DNA from: Lentzea sp. NBRC 105346
GTDB lineage: Bacteria; Actinomycetota; Actinomycetes; Mycobacteriales; Pseudonocardiaceae
Direction of reading: 5' to 3'
Length of the DNA stretch: 64,000 bases
NCBI RefSeq assembly: GCF_030269605.1
Contig: NZ_BSTQ01000003.1
Span: forward strand, 1 to 64,000
Below, piece after piece: positions 57,494 to 64,000 of this stretch. Position numbers and translations under genes: made by a program. Below the pieces are notes generated by a model. The model worked only from the letters and a program-made list of their open reading frames with translations, did not search any database and was not told the DNA's origin. Each line of letters begins with the position of its first letter. The stretch's first letter is position 1.

Positions 57494-58258
57494 ATGATTG
57501 TGGTCACCGGCGCGACCGGCAAGCAGGGCGGCGCGGTAGTGAGGCACCTCGTGCGAAACGGCCGGCAGGTCAGGGCGATCACGCGGAATCCGCGCGCACA
57601 CATCGCCGGCGCGGAGGTGGTCGTCGCAGATCTGGACGATCCGGCCTCACTCGACCGCGCCTTCCAGGGCGCGCACGGCGTGTTCAGCGTGCAGCCCGCC
57701 CCGCACGATCCCAAGGCACCCGCGGGCTACGACTTCGCGACGGAGACCCGGTGGGGCCGCAACGTCGCCGAAGCCGCCGCACGTGCGGGCGCGCACCTCG
57801 TGTACTCGTCGCTGGCCGAGGCGTCACGATCTACGGGCGTTCCGTCCTTCGACAGCAAGTGGGCGGTGGAGCGCCGCATCGCCGAACTCGGCCTCAGCGC
57901 GACGATTCTGCGCCCGGCGACGTTCATGGACGGTCTCTACTCCCCCGGCATGACCAAGCTGACGCACCTGCTCGACCCGGACACGAAGTACCAGCTGATC
58001 GCGGTCGACGACATCGGGGCGATCGCCGCGAAGGTGTTCGGCGATCCCGTGCCGGACCTCACCATCGCGGGCGATGAGCTGACACCTCGGGAGATCGCGG
58101 CTCAGATCGGCGTCGAGTACGAGCGGTTCCATGTGGACGACCCCGAGCTGGCGAAGGTGTTCCAGCCGCGTGCCGTCCCGAAGGCCGACATCGACCGGCT
58201 GCGGGACTGGTATCCCGGTCTCCGGACTTTCGCGGCCTTCCTGTCGGAGGCGCGCTGA
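57494..58258 (+). CDS. NmrA-like NAD(P)-binding oxidoreductase
   Basis: The 254-aa protein has the Rossmann motif VVTGATGKQGGAVVRHLV, the extended SDR YSS segment, and SKWAVERRIAELGLSATILRPATFMD. It belongs to the NmrA/QOR2 group (sensors or quinone reductases). GGGGG precedes the ATG. Repressed by whatever binds the AGAT...ATCT palindrome. Confidence 0.85.
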   Translation: MIVVTGATGKQGGAVVRHLVRNGRQVRAITRNPRAHIAGAEVVVADLDDPASLDRAFQGAHGVFSVQPAPHDPKAPAGYDFATETRWGRNVAEAAARAGAHLVYSSLAEASRSTGVPSFDSKWAVERRIAELGLSATILRPATFMDGLYSPGMTKLTHLLDPDTKYQLIAVDDIGAIAAKVFGDPVPDLTIAGDELTPREIAAQIGVEYERFHVDDPELAKVFQPRAVPKADIDRLRDWYPGLRTFAAFLSEAR

Positions 58259-58288
58259 CGAACCGCTAGGGATCGCGACCGGTGTGTT

Positions 58289-58504
58289 TCATGCGGCGAG
58301 TGCGGCGTAACCGGACTCGGTCAGGCACGCCACCCCAGGTTGAGCGCTGATCAACCCGGCTTCCGTCAGTCGTGGCCCGACGAACTGGTCACAGCAGCCC
58401 ATGCCGTCGACGAGCAGCGAACGGCCGGACAGTTCACAACGACCGGCGGCGACCGCGCGCAGAACGGCCCGGTCACGGTGGCTGAGGGCGGTGATGGTGT
58501 TCAT
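58289..58504 (-). CDS. small winged-helix-like protein
   Basis: The 71-aa protein (ALSHRDRAVLRAVAAGRCELSGRS, then FVGPRLTEAGLISAQPGVACLTESGYAALAA) looks like one DNA-binding winged helix. ATG 58504 has GGAGAAGG upstream. It lies just after the DinB-type polymerase gene, on the same strand. Function unknown. Confidence 0.6.
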   Translation of the reverse strand: MNTITALSHRDRAVLRAVAAGRCELSGRSLLVDGMGCCDQFVGPRLTEAGLISAQPGVACLTESGYAALAA

Positions 58505-58536
58505 GACCTTCTCCTTCGGCGGTAACGAACTTCTAC

Positions 58537-59610
58537 TCACCGATACGTCGAAGAAGAGGGGTCCGGTTCGACATCCGTCACGAACTCCGCCCGAACGCCG
58601 AGCAGCCGGACGGGCCGGGAGAGTTCAAAACGATCGACAACGGCCAGTGCCGCGCGCTCGATGTCCGCGGGGTCCGTGGTCGGCGAAGGCAGCGTCATGC
58701 TGCGGGTTTGCGTGAAGAACGGGGCGAAGCGGACCTTCACCGCGACCCGCGCGCAGGCCCTTCCCTCGGCCCGCACGTCCTCGGAAACCCGTCTGGCCAG
58801 CAGGACAACTTGTTCGTCGATATCGATCCGGGAGACGAGGTTCTCCTGGAACGTCGTCTCGCGGCTGCGCGACCGGGGCACGTACGGCGTCGCGGTCACC
58901 TCCGTGGAGCCCGCACCCAGTGCCAGGGAACGGAAGTACGGCCCCATGTTCGGCCCGAAACGCTTCGCCAGGTCGGCGGGATCGGCGGCCGCGAGGTCCC
59001 GGACGGTCGCGATGCCGGCTTCGGCCAGCTTCGCCGACGTGCGGCTGCCGATCCCCCACAACGCGCGCGTCGGCCGGTCCGCCATCACCTCGACCCAGTT
59101 GTCCTTGGTGAGGCGGAAGATCCCGGCGGGCTTGGCGAACCCGGTCGCGAGCTTCGCGCGCAGCTTGTTGTCGCCGATGCCCACCGACGAGTCGAGCGCG
59201 CACTCGTCCAGCACCGCCTGGCGCAGTTCGAGAGCCAGGGCTTCCGGATCGTCGACAGCGGCACCGATGAACGCCTCGTCCCAGCCGATCACCTCGACAC
59301 TGTGTTGCTTTCCTTTGGTCGGAAACTCGCGCAGCACGGTCATCACCCGCGCCGAGGCCTCCTCGTACGCGGCGTGGTCGGCCGGCAGGAACACCGCGTC
59401 CGGGCAGCGTTTCAACGCCGTCCGCAACGGCATGCCGGAGTGGACGCCGAACTCGCGCGCCTCGTACGACGCGGTGGCGACGACGGCGCGTTGGGTCGGG
59501 TCGCCGTTGCCGCCGACGACCACGGGCAGCCCGCGCAGCTCCGGGCGCCGGCCGACCTCGACCGCCGCGATGAACTGGTCGAGGTCGAAGTGGAGCACCC
59601 AATCCGACAT
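58537..59610 (-). CDS. dinB: Y-family DNA polymerase (DinB/Pol IV-type)
   Basis: The 357-aa translesion polymerase has catalytic acids in LHFDLDQF (residues 6-13) and IGWDEAF, the fingers YEAREFGVHSGMPLRTALKRCPD, the helix-hairpin-helix thumb (LWGIGSRTSAKLAEAGIATVRDLA) and a little-finger domain. The C-terminus lacks an obvious beta-clamp motif. It bypasses damaged bases. The start lies only 10 bp from the divergent NUDIX start, so the two promoters must overlap the coding regions. No SOS box is seen. Confidence 0.9.
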   Translation of the reverse strand: MSDWVLHFDLDQFIAAVEVGRRPELRGLPVVVGGNGDPTQRAVVATASYEAREFGVHSGMPLRTALKRCPDAVFLPADHAAYEEASARVMTVLREFPTKGKQHSVEVIGWDEAFIGAAVDDPEALALELRQAVLDECALDSSVGIGDNKLRAKLATGFAKPAGIFRLTKDNWVEVMADRPTRALWGIGSRTSAKLAEAGIATVRDLAAADPADLAKRFGPNMGPYFRSLALGAGSTEVTATPYVPRSRSRETTFQENLVSRIDIDEQVVLLARRVSEDVRAEGRACARVAVKVRFAPFFTQTRSMTLPSPTTDPADIERAALAVVDRFELSRPVRLLGVRAEFVTDVEPDPSSSTYR

Positions 59611-59620
59611 GCTGTGCAGT

Positions 59621-60061
59621 ATGCGACGCAGCGCCGGGATCCTGCTGTTCAGACGAAACCCCGAGGTCGAGGTCCTGTTGGGACACATGGGCGGCCCGTT
59701 CTGGGCGCGCAAGGACGACGGTGCCTGGACGATCCCGAAGGGCGAGTACCTCGACGACGAGGAAGCGCTCGCGGCCGCGCAGCGCGAGTGGGTCGAGGAG
59801 CTGGGTGTGCCGGTGCCGTCCGGCGATCTCACCGAACTGGGCGAGGTCAAGCAGTCCGGCGGCAAGGTCGTCACGGTTTGGGCACTGGAGGGCGACCTCG
59901 ATCTCGACCAGGTCGTCCTCGGGACGTTCGAGATGGAGTGGCCCAAGGGCTCCGGGAAGATGAAGACCTTCCCGGAGCTGGACAAGGTCGCTTGGTTCGG
60001 CTTGGACGACGCGCGCGCGAAGATGGTCTCCGCGCAACGCGCCTTCCTGGATCGGCTTTAG
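59621..60061 (+). CDS. NUDIX hydrolase
   Basis: The 146-aa protein begins MRRSAGILLFRRNPEVEVLLGHMGGPFWARKDDGAWTIPKGEY and has a complete NUDIX box (GEYLDDEEALAAAQREWVEELGV). It likely cleaves nucleoside or sugar diphosphate derivatives; the DGAWTIPKGE form occurs in housecleaning enzymes. Divergent from the DinB-type polymerase gene, fitting a shared nucleotide-pool or DNA-damage theme. Confidence 0.9.
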   Translation: MRRSAGILLFRRNPEVEVLLGHMGGPFWARKDDGAWTIPKGEYLDDEEALAAAQREWVEELGVPVPSGDLTELGEVKQSGGKVVTVWALEGDLDLDQVVLGTFEMEWPKGSGKMKTFPELDKVAWFGLDDARAKMVSAQRAFLDRL

Positions 60062-61176
60062 GGCCAGATCGAGGCGACCCACTCCGGGTGGTCGATGAAC
60101 GGGTTCCGGTTGTGCTGGTAGCTGTCGAAGATCACCTGGTTGCGCCGGTACTCGAAGGTGTCCGGCGGGTCCTGGGCGTTCCACTGCTTCAGCACGCTCA
60201 GCCTGCCGATGTACGGCGCGGTCCCGTTGCTCGTGCTGTCGTTGGGCTCGAGGTCGGCGAACCCGTCGTCACCCTCGTAGCGCACGGCCATGTAGAAGAT
60301 CATGCGCGCGACATCGCCCTTGACGGCGTCGCGTGGCTCGAACGAGTCGGAATCGGCCCAGCAGTCGGAGCACTGGGAGACCGCCGATCCACCGTTGTCG
60401 AAGTCCAGGTTGCCGCGAGCACTGTTCACGGACACGTCTTCGGGGCGCAGGTGGTGCAGGTCGGTGCCCGGCCCGGTGGCGGTGCCGAAGTCGCCGTGCG
60501 ACTTGGCCCAGACGTGCTCGCGGTTCCAGTCGTCCGGGTCGCCGCCGTTCAACGACTTGCTCCGGGAGACACCGCTGTAGAGCAGGATGACGTTGGCCGT
60601 GTTGGCCGGGTCCTGGTCGGTGTTCTTCAGCGCGTCCCAGACCTGGTCGTAGCTCAGCTTGGTCTGCGACTTGATGATCGTGTGCAGGGCGTCGCGCAGT
60701 TGTTCACCGGTCTTCCCGATGGCCGGGTCGTAGTAACCGCCACCGGTCGGCGGTGGTGTGGTGGTAGTGGTCGACGTCTTCACGAACGCGGTGGTGGACT
60801 TCAGGCCGGCGTGCGCGAAGTACGCGGTCAGGGTGCCGGTGACGTCGAGTTGCTGGCCCATCAGGCTCGGGTTGGACCTGAGCCCGTACGACGACTGGAA
60901 GTTCGACGTGATCTGGACGTAGACCATCTTGGACGTATTGGTCTCGCTCGCCGTGTCGGCCAACGCCAGCGCGTAGTCGCTGGGGAAGTTGGATTTCACG
61001 ACCGTGGTCGTCGCGGTCGGCTGACCGACGACGTAACCGCGAACGGTCGCCGTGGCGCCGTTCTGCTGACTGATCGCCGAGGCGACCGTGATGGTGGTGG
61101 CTGCGGTGGCGGTCGGAACGGACAGGCCGACCGCCACGAGCAGTCCGAGGACCAGAGGCAGGGGTGTCCATCGCAT
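60058..61176 (-). CDS. secreted endonuclease I family nuclease
   Basis: The 372-aa precursor has a Sec signal peptide (residues 1-25), an OB-fold-like N-terminal domain (TITVASAISQQNGATATVRGYVVG, the YhcR/DUF6359 type), a Thr/Pro linker, and the endonuclease I domain with WNREHVWAKSHGDFG and TDLHHLRPEDVSVNSARGNLDF carrying the His-metal catalytic residues. It degrades extracellular DNA, probably for nutrition. The 3' end overlaps the NUDIX stop by 4 bp. Confidence 0.88.
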   Translation of the reverse strand: MRWTPLPLVLGLLVAVGLSVPTATAATTITVASAISQQNGATATVRGYVVGQPTATTTVVKSNFPSDYALALADTASETNTSKMVYVQITSNFQSSYGLRSNPSLMGQQLDVTGTLTAYFAHAGLKSTTAFVKTSTTTTTPPPTGGGYYDPAIGKTGEQLRDALHTIIKSQTKLSYDQVWDALKNTDQDPANTANVILLYSGVSRSKSLNGGDPDDWNREHVWAKSHGDFGTATGPGTDLHHLRPEDVSVNSARGNLDFDNGGSAVSQCSDCWADSDSFEPRDAVKGDVARMIFYMAVRYEGDDGFADLEPNDSTSNGTAPYIGRLSVLKQWNAQDPPDTFEYRRNQVIFDSYQHNRNPFIDHPEWVASIWP

Positions 61177-61234
61177 GGTTCACACGATCGAGTGACACCC
61201 GTGCCTTGTCGATCACTTTCGAGTGAACATCAGA

Positions 61235-62143
61235 TCACGGCACCAGGACCACTTTGCCCGTGGTGCGGCCCGAAGCCACCAGTTCGTGCGCCTTGGCGAC
61301 GTCGGCCAACGGCAACGCGTGCTCGACGGTGACCTTGAACCCGAGCACCTCGGCGAGGTCGGCCGGGGACGGACGTACGGACACGACCTCGAACCGGATG
61401 CCCAGTTCGGCGGCGCGCACGATGTCGATGCCGAGGTTGCTGCCGACCGCGCCGACGAGCAGACCACCGGGCTTGACCACCTTGGCGGTCCGTTCCGCGT
61501 AGTCACCGCCGACGAGGTCGAACGCGACGTCGACCGGGTCGATCGCGGTGAAGTCCTCGGTCCGGTAGTCGATCAGCTCGTCCGCGCCGAGGCCGCGCAC
61601 GAAGTCGTGCTTGCCCGCGCTGGCCGTGCCGATGACGTACGTGCCGCGCGCCTTGGCGATCTGCACCGCGAGGTGGCCGACACCGCCCGCGGCCCGGTGG
61701 ATCAGGACCCGTTGCCCGGCTTCGAGTTTCGCGATGCCGACGAGCGCCTGCCACGCGGTGAGCGCGACCAGCGGCAGCGCGGCGGCCTCCTCGACGCTCA
61801 ACCCGGCGGGCTTGCGCACGATCTCGCTCGCCTCGACGACCGCGTACTCCGCGTACGCGTTGCCCGGTCCTGGGAAGCCAACGAGCCCCAGCACCTCGTC
61901 CCCCCGAGCGAACTCCACGCCGTCGCCGACCTCCTCGACGATCCCCGCGACGTCCCAGCCGAGCGTGAACGGCGGCTCGCCGAGCAGCTTGAAGTACCCG
62001 GCACGCACGGCGAGGTCGACGGGGTTCACGCCCGCCGCACCCACCTTGACCAGCACCTGCCCGGCGCCGGGTGCCGGCTTCGGGACATCGGCGAGCTGGA
62101 GAACGTTCGGGTCACCGGTCTGGTTCTGAGTGCTGATTCGCAT
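61235..62143 (-). CDS. NADP-dependent zinc-free MDR oxidoreductase (quinone-reductase type)
   Basis: The 302-aa enzyme has the medium-chain dehydrogenase layout: a GroES-like N-terminus (VLVKVGAAGVNPVDLAVRAGYF, GWDVAGIVEEVGDGV), nucleotide-binding HRAAGGVGHLAVQIAKARG, and no structural-zinc cysteines. It reduces quinones or enones. ATG 62143 or 62152 are both possible. It diverges from an HxlR regulator that very likely controls it. Confidence 0.88.
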   Translation of the reverse strand: MRISTQNQTGDPNVLQLADVPKPAPGAGQVLVKVGAAGVNPVDLAVRAGYFKLLGEPPFTLGWDVAGIVEEVGDGVEFARGDEVLGLVGFPGPGNAYAEYAVVEASEIVRKPAGLSVEEAAALPLVALTAWQALVGIAKLEAGQRVLIHRAAGGVGHLAVQIAKARGTYVIGTASAGKHDFVRGLGADELIDYRTEDFTAIDPVDVAFDLVGGDYAERTAKVVKPGGLLVGAVGSNLGIDIVRAAELGIRFEVVSVRPSPADLAEVLGFKVTVEHALPLADVAKAHELVASGRTTGKVVLVP

Positions 62144-62181
62144 GGCGATCATCTTGCGGAAAGCGCTGCAGATGCGTAAGT

Positions 62182-62209
62182 AGGCACCTTTGAGGTATAT
62201 AGGTACCTT
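62182..62209. promoter_or_regulatory. HxlR-type operator region
   Basis: AGGCACCTT (62182-62190) and AGGTACCTT (62201-62209) repeat with a 19-bp period around AGGTATAT in the divergent promoter. AGGTACCT is itself a palindrome. The second copy ends at the HxlR start. Confidence 0.55.
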
Positions 62210-62602
62210 GTGGAAACCAACCAGCTCAGCAGGGTCGACGCCTACCTCCGCCACTGTGCGTCCCGCACCGTGCTGGAGACCGTGGCGAACAAGTGGGCGG
62301 TCCTGCTCGTGGGCACGCTCTCGCACGGGACGCTGCGGTTCGGCGAGCTGCGCCGCCGGCTCGACGGGATCACCCAGAAGAGCCTGACGCAGAGCCTGCG
62401 CGTGCTGGAGCGCGACGGAATGGTCGTGCGCACGGTCTACCCGACAATCCCGCCGCGCGTCGAGTACTCGCTCAGCCCGCTCGGGCACAGCGTCGCCGAC
62501 CTGATGGCCGGAATCCGCAGCTGGTCCGAGCAGCACCTGCTGGAGATCCTGGCGGCGCGCGAGGCCTACGACAGCCGGCCGGCACCCGCGCCGGTGAGCT
62601 GA
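62210..62602 (+). CDS. HxlR family regulator
   Basis: The 130-aa protein has the HxlR winged helix (VLETVANKWAVLLVGTLSHGTLRFGELRRRLDGITQKSLTQSLRVLERDGMVVRTVYPTIPPRVEYSLSPLG) and a Cys (C17) near the N-terminus that may sense oxidants or electrophiles. GTG start. Divergent from the oxidoreductase gene; 3' end overlaps the DinB-fold gene by 37 bp. Confidence 0.9.
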   Translation: METNQLSRVDAYLRHCASRTVLETVANKWAVLLVGTLSHGTLRFGELRRRLDGITQKSLTQSLRVLERDGMVVRTVYPTIPPRVEYSLSPLGHSVADLMAGIRSWSEQHLLEILAAREAYDSRPAPAPVS

Positions 62603-63102
62603 TCCGCGCGCAGGTAGAGGTCGCGCAGCAGCGCGATCTCGGACATGTGGTGGATCCCCTCGCGGTTGATGTGCAGCACGAGCGTGGCGAACGGATATTC
62701 GGCGTATGGTCCCTCGGCCTCACCGCACGGCCGCTCGAGGTCCGCGGTGCGCACGCCGTCGATCCAGTGCCCGTACGCCTCGTCGAGCTGTCGCAACGCT
62801 TCCCCGGCCGTCGTCGCGTACTTCCAGGTCAGGTAGTCCGCGGGCGGCGCACCGAAATGCGCCGCCGCGCGTGCCCCGAAAACGCCGACGATCAGGTGCG
62901 CCAGGCGCCACGCGATCGTCGTGACCGGCGCGGGCGTCGGTTCGGGGTACTCGAAGTCGACCTTCCCGTCCGGGTGGACCGTCCACTTGTCGGTGACGGG
63001 CGCCCAGAAGTACTCGTCGTCGGTCAGACCGTCGAGCCTCGGCCGCGCCTGCGCCCGCCAGTGCCAGTCGAGCTGTTCAACGAGTTCCTTGTTCCAGTCC
63101 AT
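62566..63102 (-). CDS. DinB-fold (YfiT-like) metal-dependent protein
   Basis: The 178-aa protein has a four-helix DinB-superfamily fold (not the polymerase): QLDWHWRAQARPRLDGLTDDEYFWAPV, TTIAWRLAHLIVGVFGARAA, VLHINREGIHHMSEIALLRDLYLR with the three metal-binding histidines in IAWRLAHL and INREGIHHMSE. Such enzymes transfer thiols such as mycothiol. ATG 63102 is chosen as the start of conservation. Confidence 0.82.
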   Translation of the reverse strand: MDWNKELVEQLDWHWRAQARPRLDGLTDDEYFWAPVTDKWTVHPDGKVDFEYPEPTPAPVTTIAWRLAHLIVGVFGARAAAHFGAPPADYLTWKYATTAGEALRQLDEAYGHWIDGVRTADLERPCGEAEGPYAEYPFATLVLHINREGIHHMSEIALLRDLYLRADQLTGAGAGRLS

Positions 63103-63142
63103 GGTTCGGACCGTAGACCGGAACAAGGACAACCACAGTCCG

Positions 63143-64000
63143 CTATGGCAGGCCCCAATACCGCTTGCTGTTTGAACCAGCCGGTTCGACGGCGAGCTCG
63201 GGGTTCGTCCCCTTCGTGATGATCACGACCTCGGCGTTCTTCGCGAGCGTGACGGTGAGGGTGCCGTCCGCGTTCTGCTGGAACGGCACGGAGTTGCCGC
63301 TCGGCAGCTCGCGCACGTCGAACGGTCCCGCGAGGTTGCCTGGATGCAGCCGCAGCGGTTCGCCCGCGAGGCTCTTCACCCGGATCCACTGCGTCTTGCC
63401 GCCCTTGCGGACCGCGCTGATCTCGAACGCACCTTCGGTCCGCACGTTGTGCAGCGTCACGCTCGCCCACGCCGCGGGCACCGCCGGGAAGACGCGCACG
63501 ATGCCACCCCAGCTCTGCACGAGCATGTCGTGCATCGTCTGCGCGCCGGACAGCGGCGTCTCGATGACCGGCCCGCTCTCCTTGTACATCGTGTTGGGCT
63601 GAACGTACTTGTCCAGCAACGTGACCAACTGCCCGCGCGCCTTGTCGCCGTCGCCGAGCAGCGCGTACATCGAGCCGGAGCCGGTGAACGTGTAGCCCTG
63701 CTGCGCGCCGGTGAAGCTGAGCCAGTGCTTGAGCGACGTGGTGAGCGCGGTGCGGTTGGCGCTGTTCGTCGTGACGTCCAGCTCGTAGAGCGGGTAGAAC
63801 CACAGCAGGTGCGAGTAGTGCCGGTGCGACTTGGTGAGCTTGACGTCCGCGCCGATCCAGAAGCCCTGGGTGCTGTCCTGCGGCGGTTTCGTCAGGTTGT
63901 CCATGACGTCACGCCACTTCGACAACAGCGGGTCGTTCAGGCCGAGCCGCTGGTTGATCGCGATGAGCGTACGGCAGCCCCAGTGCAGCAACGCCAGGTC
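63143..64000 (-). CDS. GH95-like glycoside hydrolase, C-terminal part (runs off the right edge)
   Basis: The visible 285 codons are the C-terminal part of an alpha-L-fucosidase-like GH95 enzyme: HRHYSHLLWFYPLYELD is the family's hinge motif, followed by GSGSMYALLGDGDKARGQL and the beta-sandwich end (VFPAVPAAWASVTLHNVRTEGAFEISAVRKGGK). The start lies beyond base 64000. Probably extracellular, acting on plant or host glycans. Confidence 0.78.
   Translation of the reverse strand, partial: DLALLHWGCRTLIAINQRLGLNDPLLSKWRDVMDNLTKPPQDSTQGFWIGADVKLTKSHRHYSHLLWFYPLYELDVTTNSANRTALTTSLKHWLSFTGAQQGYTFTGSGSMYALLGDGDKARGQLVTLLDKYVQPNTMYKESGPVIETPLSGAQTMHDMLVQSWGGIVRVFPAVPAAWASVTLHNVRTEGAFEISAVRKGGKTQWIRVKSLAGEPLRLHPGNLAGPFDVRELPSGNSVPFQQNADGTLTVTLAKNAEVVIITKGTNPELAVEPAGSNSKRYWGLP

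Overview
The window is chromosomal DNA from a high-GC actinomycete. GTG and TTG starts are common, many genes look leaderless (TANNNT about 7 nt before the start codon), and there is a mycothiol-dependent-type isomerase, an F420/PPOX-type flavoprotein, secreted-repeat lipoproteins and an actinomycete integrative element. I infer a Pseudonocardiales-type host (Lentzea/Saccharothrix-like); no rRNA or tRNA is present to confirm this.

Layout. (1) 0.2-9.6 kb is ordinary chromosome: a triple-repeat lipoprotein, a flavin monooxygenase with a divergent TetR regulator and a paired operator, uvrA with an SOS box, an MDMPI-type enzyme, an acyltransferase and an MBL-fold hydrolase. (2) 9.36-30.59 kb is an integrated conjugative element. 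It was inserted by a large serine recombinase (29.0-30.5 kb) into the codons for the GDSLFPG metal-ligand motif of the MBL gene, and it carries a replacement 3' end that restores that gene. Its cargo is an FtsK/Tra translocase with small partners, a four-gene type III CBASS antiphage operon (CD-NTase, HORMA, TRIP13-like AAA+, DUF4297-like nuclease-SAVED effector), a divergent HigB/HigA-ImmA toxin-antitoxin pair sharing look-alike operators with the CBASS promoter, a two-component system with a secreted peptide, an HTH-TPR regulator coupled to a 2H phosphoesterase, relaxase/MobC, and Xis. (3) 30.59-35.44 kb is an accretion zone. Three further copies of the MBL 3' end, each starting at the same att core, separate two cargo blocks: a lone protein with a D-x12-E-x-K nuclease-like signature, and a three-gene operon (ADP-ribosyltransferase-like protein, helical protein, membrane-anchored receiver protein) that I do not recognise as a described system. 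(4) 35.4-64 kb is chromosome again: VOC, Lrp, an amidase with a duplicated 3' end, a frameshifted PQQ-propeller protein, rnhA, metH behind an SAH riboswitch, a large SF1 helicase, a PEP-utilising phosphotransferase, a Na+/H+ antiporter, ArsR/AHSA1, DinB-type polymerase, NUDIX, a secreted endonuclease I, an HxlR-controlled oxidoreductase and the 3' part of a GH95-like glycosidase.

The most interesting parts are the CBASS/toxin-antitoxin regulatory pairing, the protein-gene-restoring integration site with stacked scars, and the uncharacterised three-gene operon at 32.6-34.7 kb.
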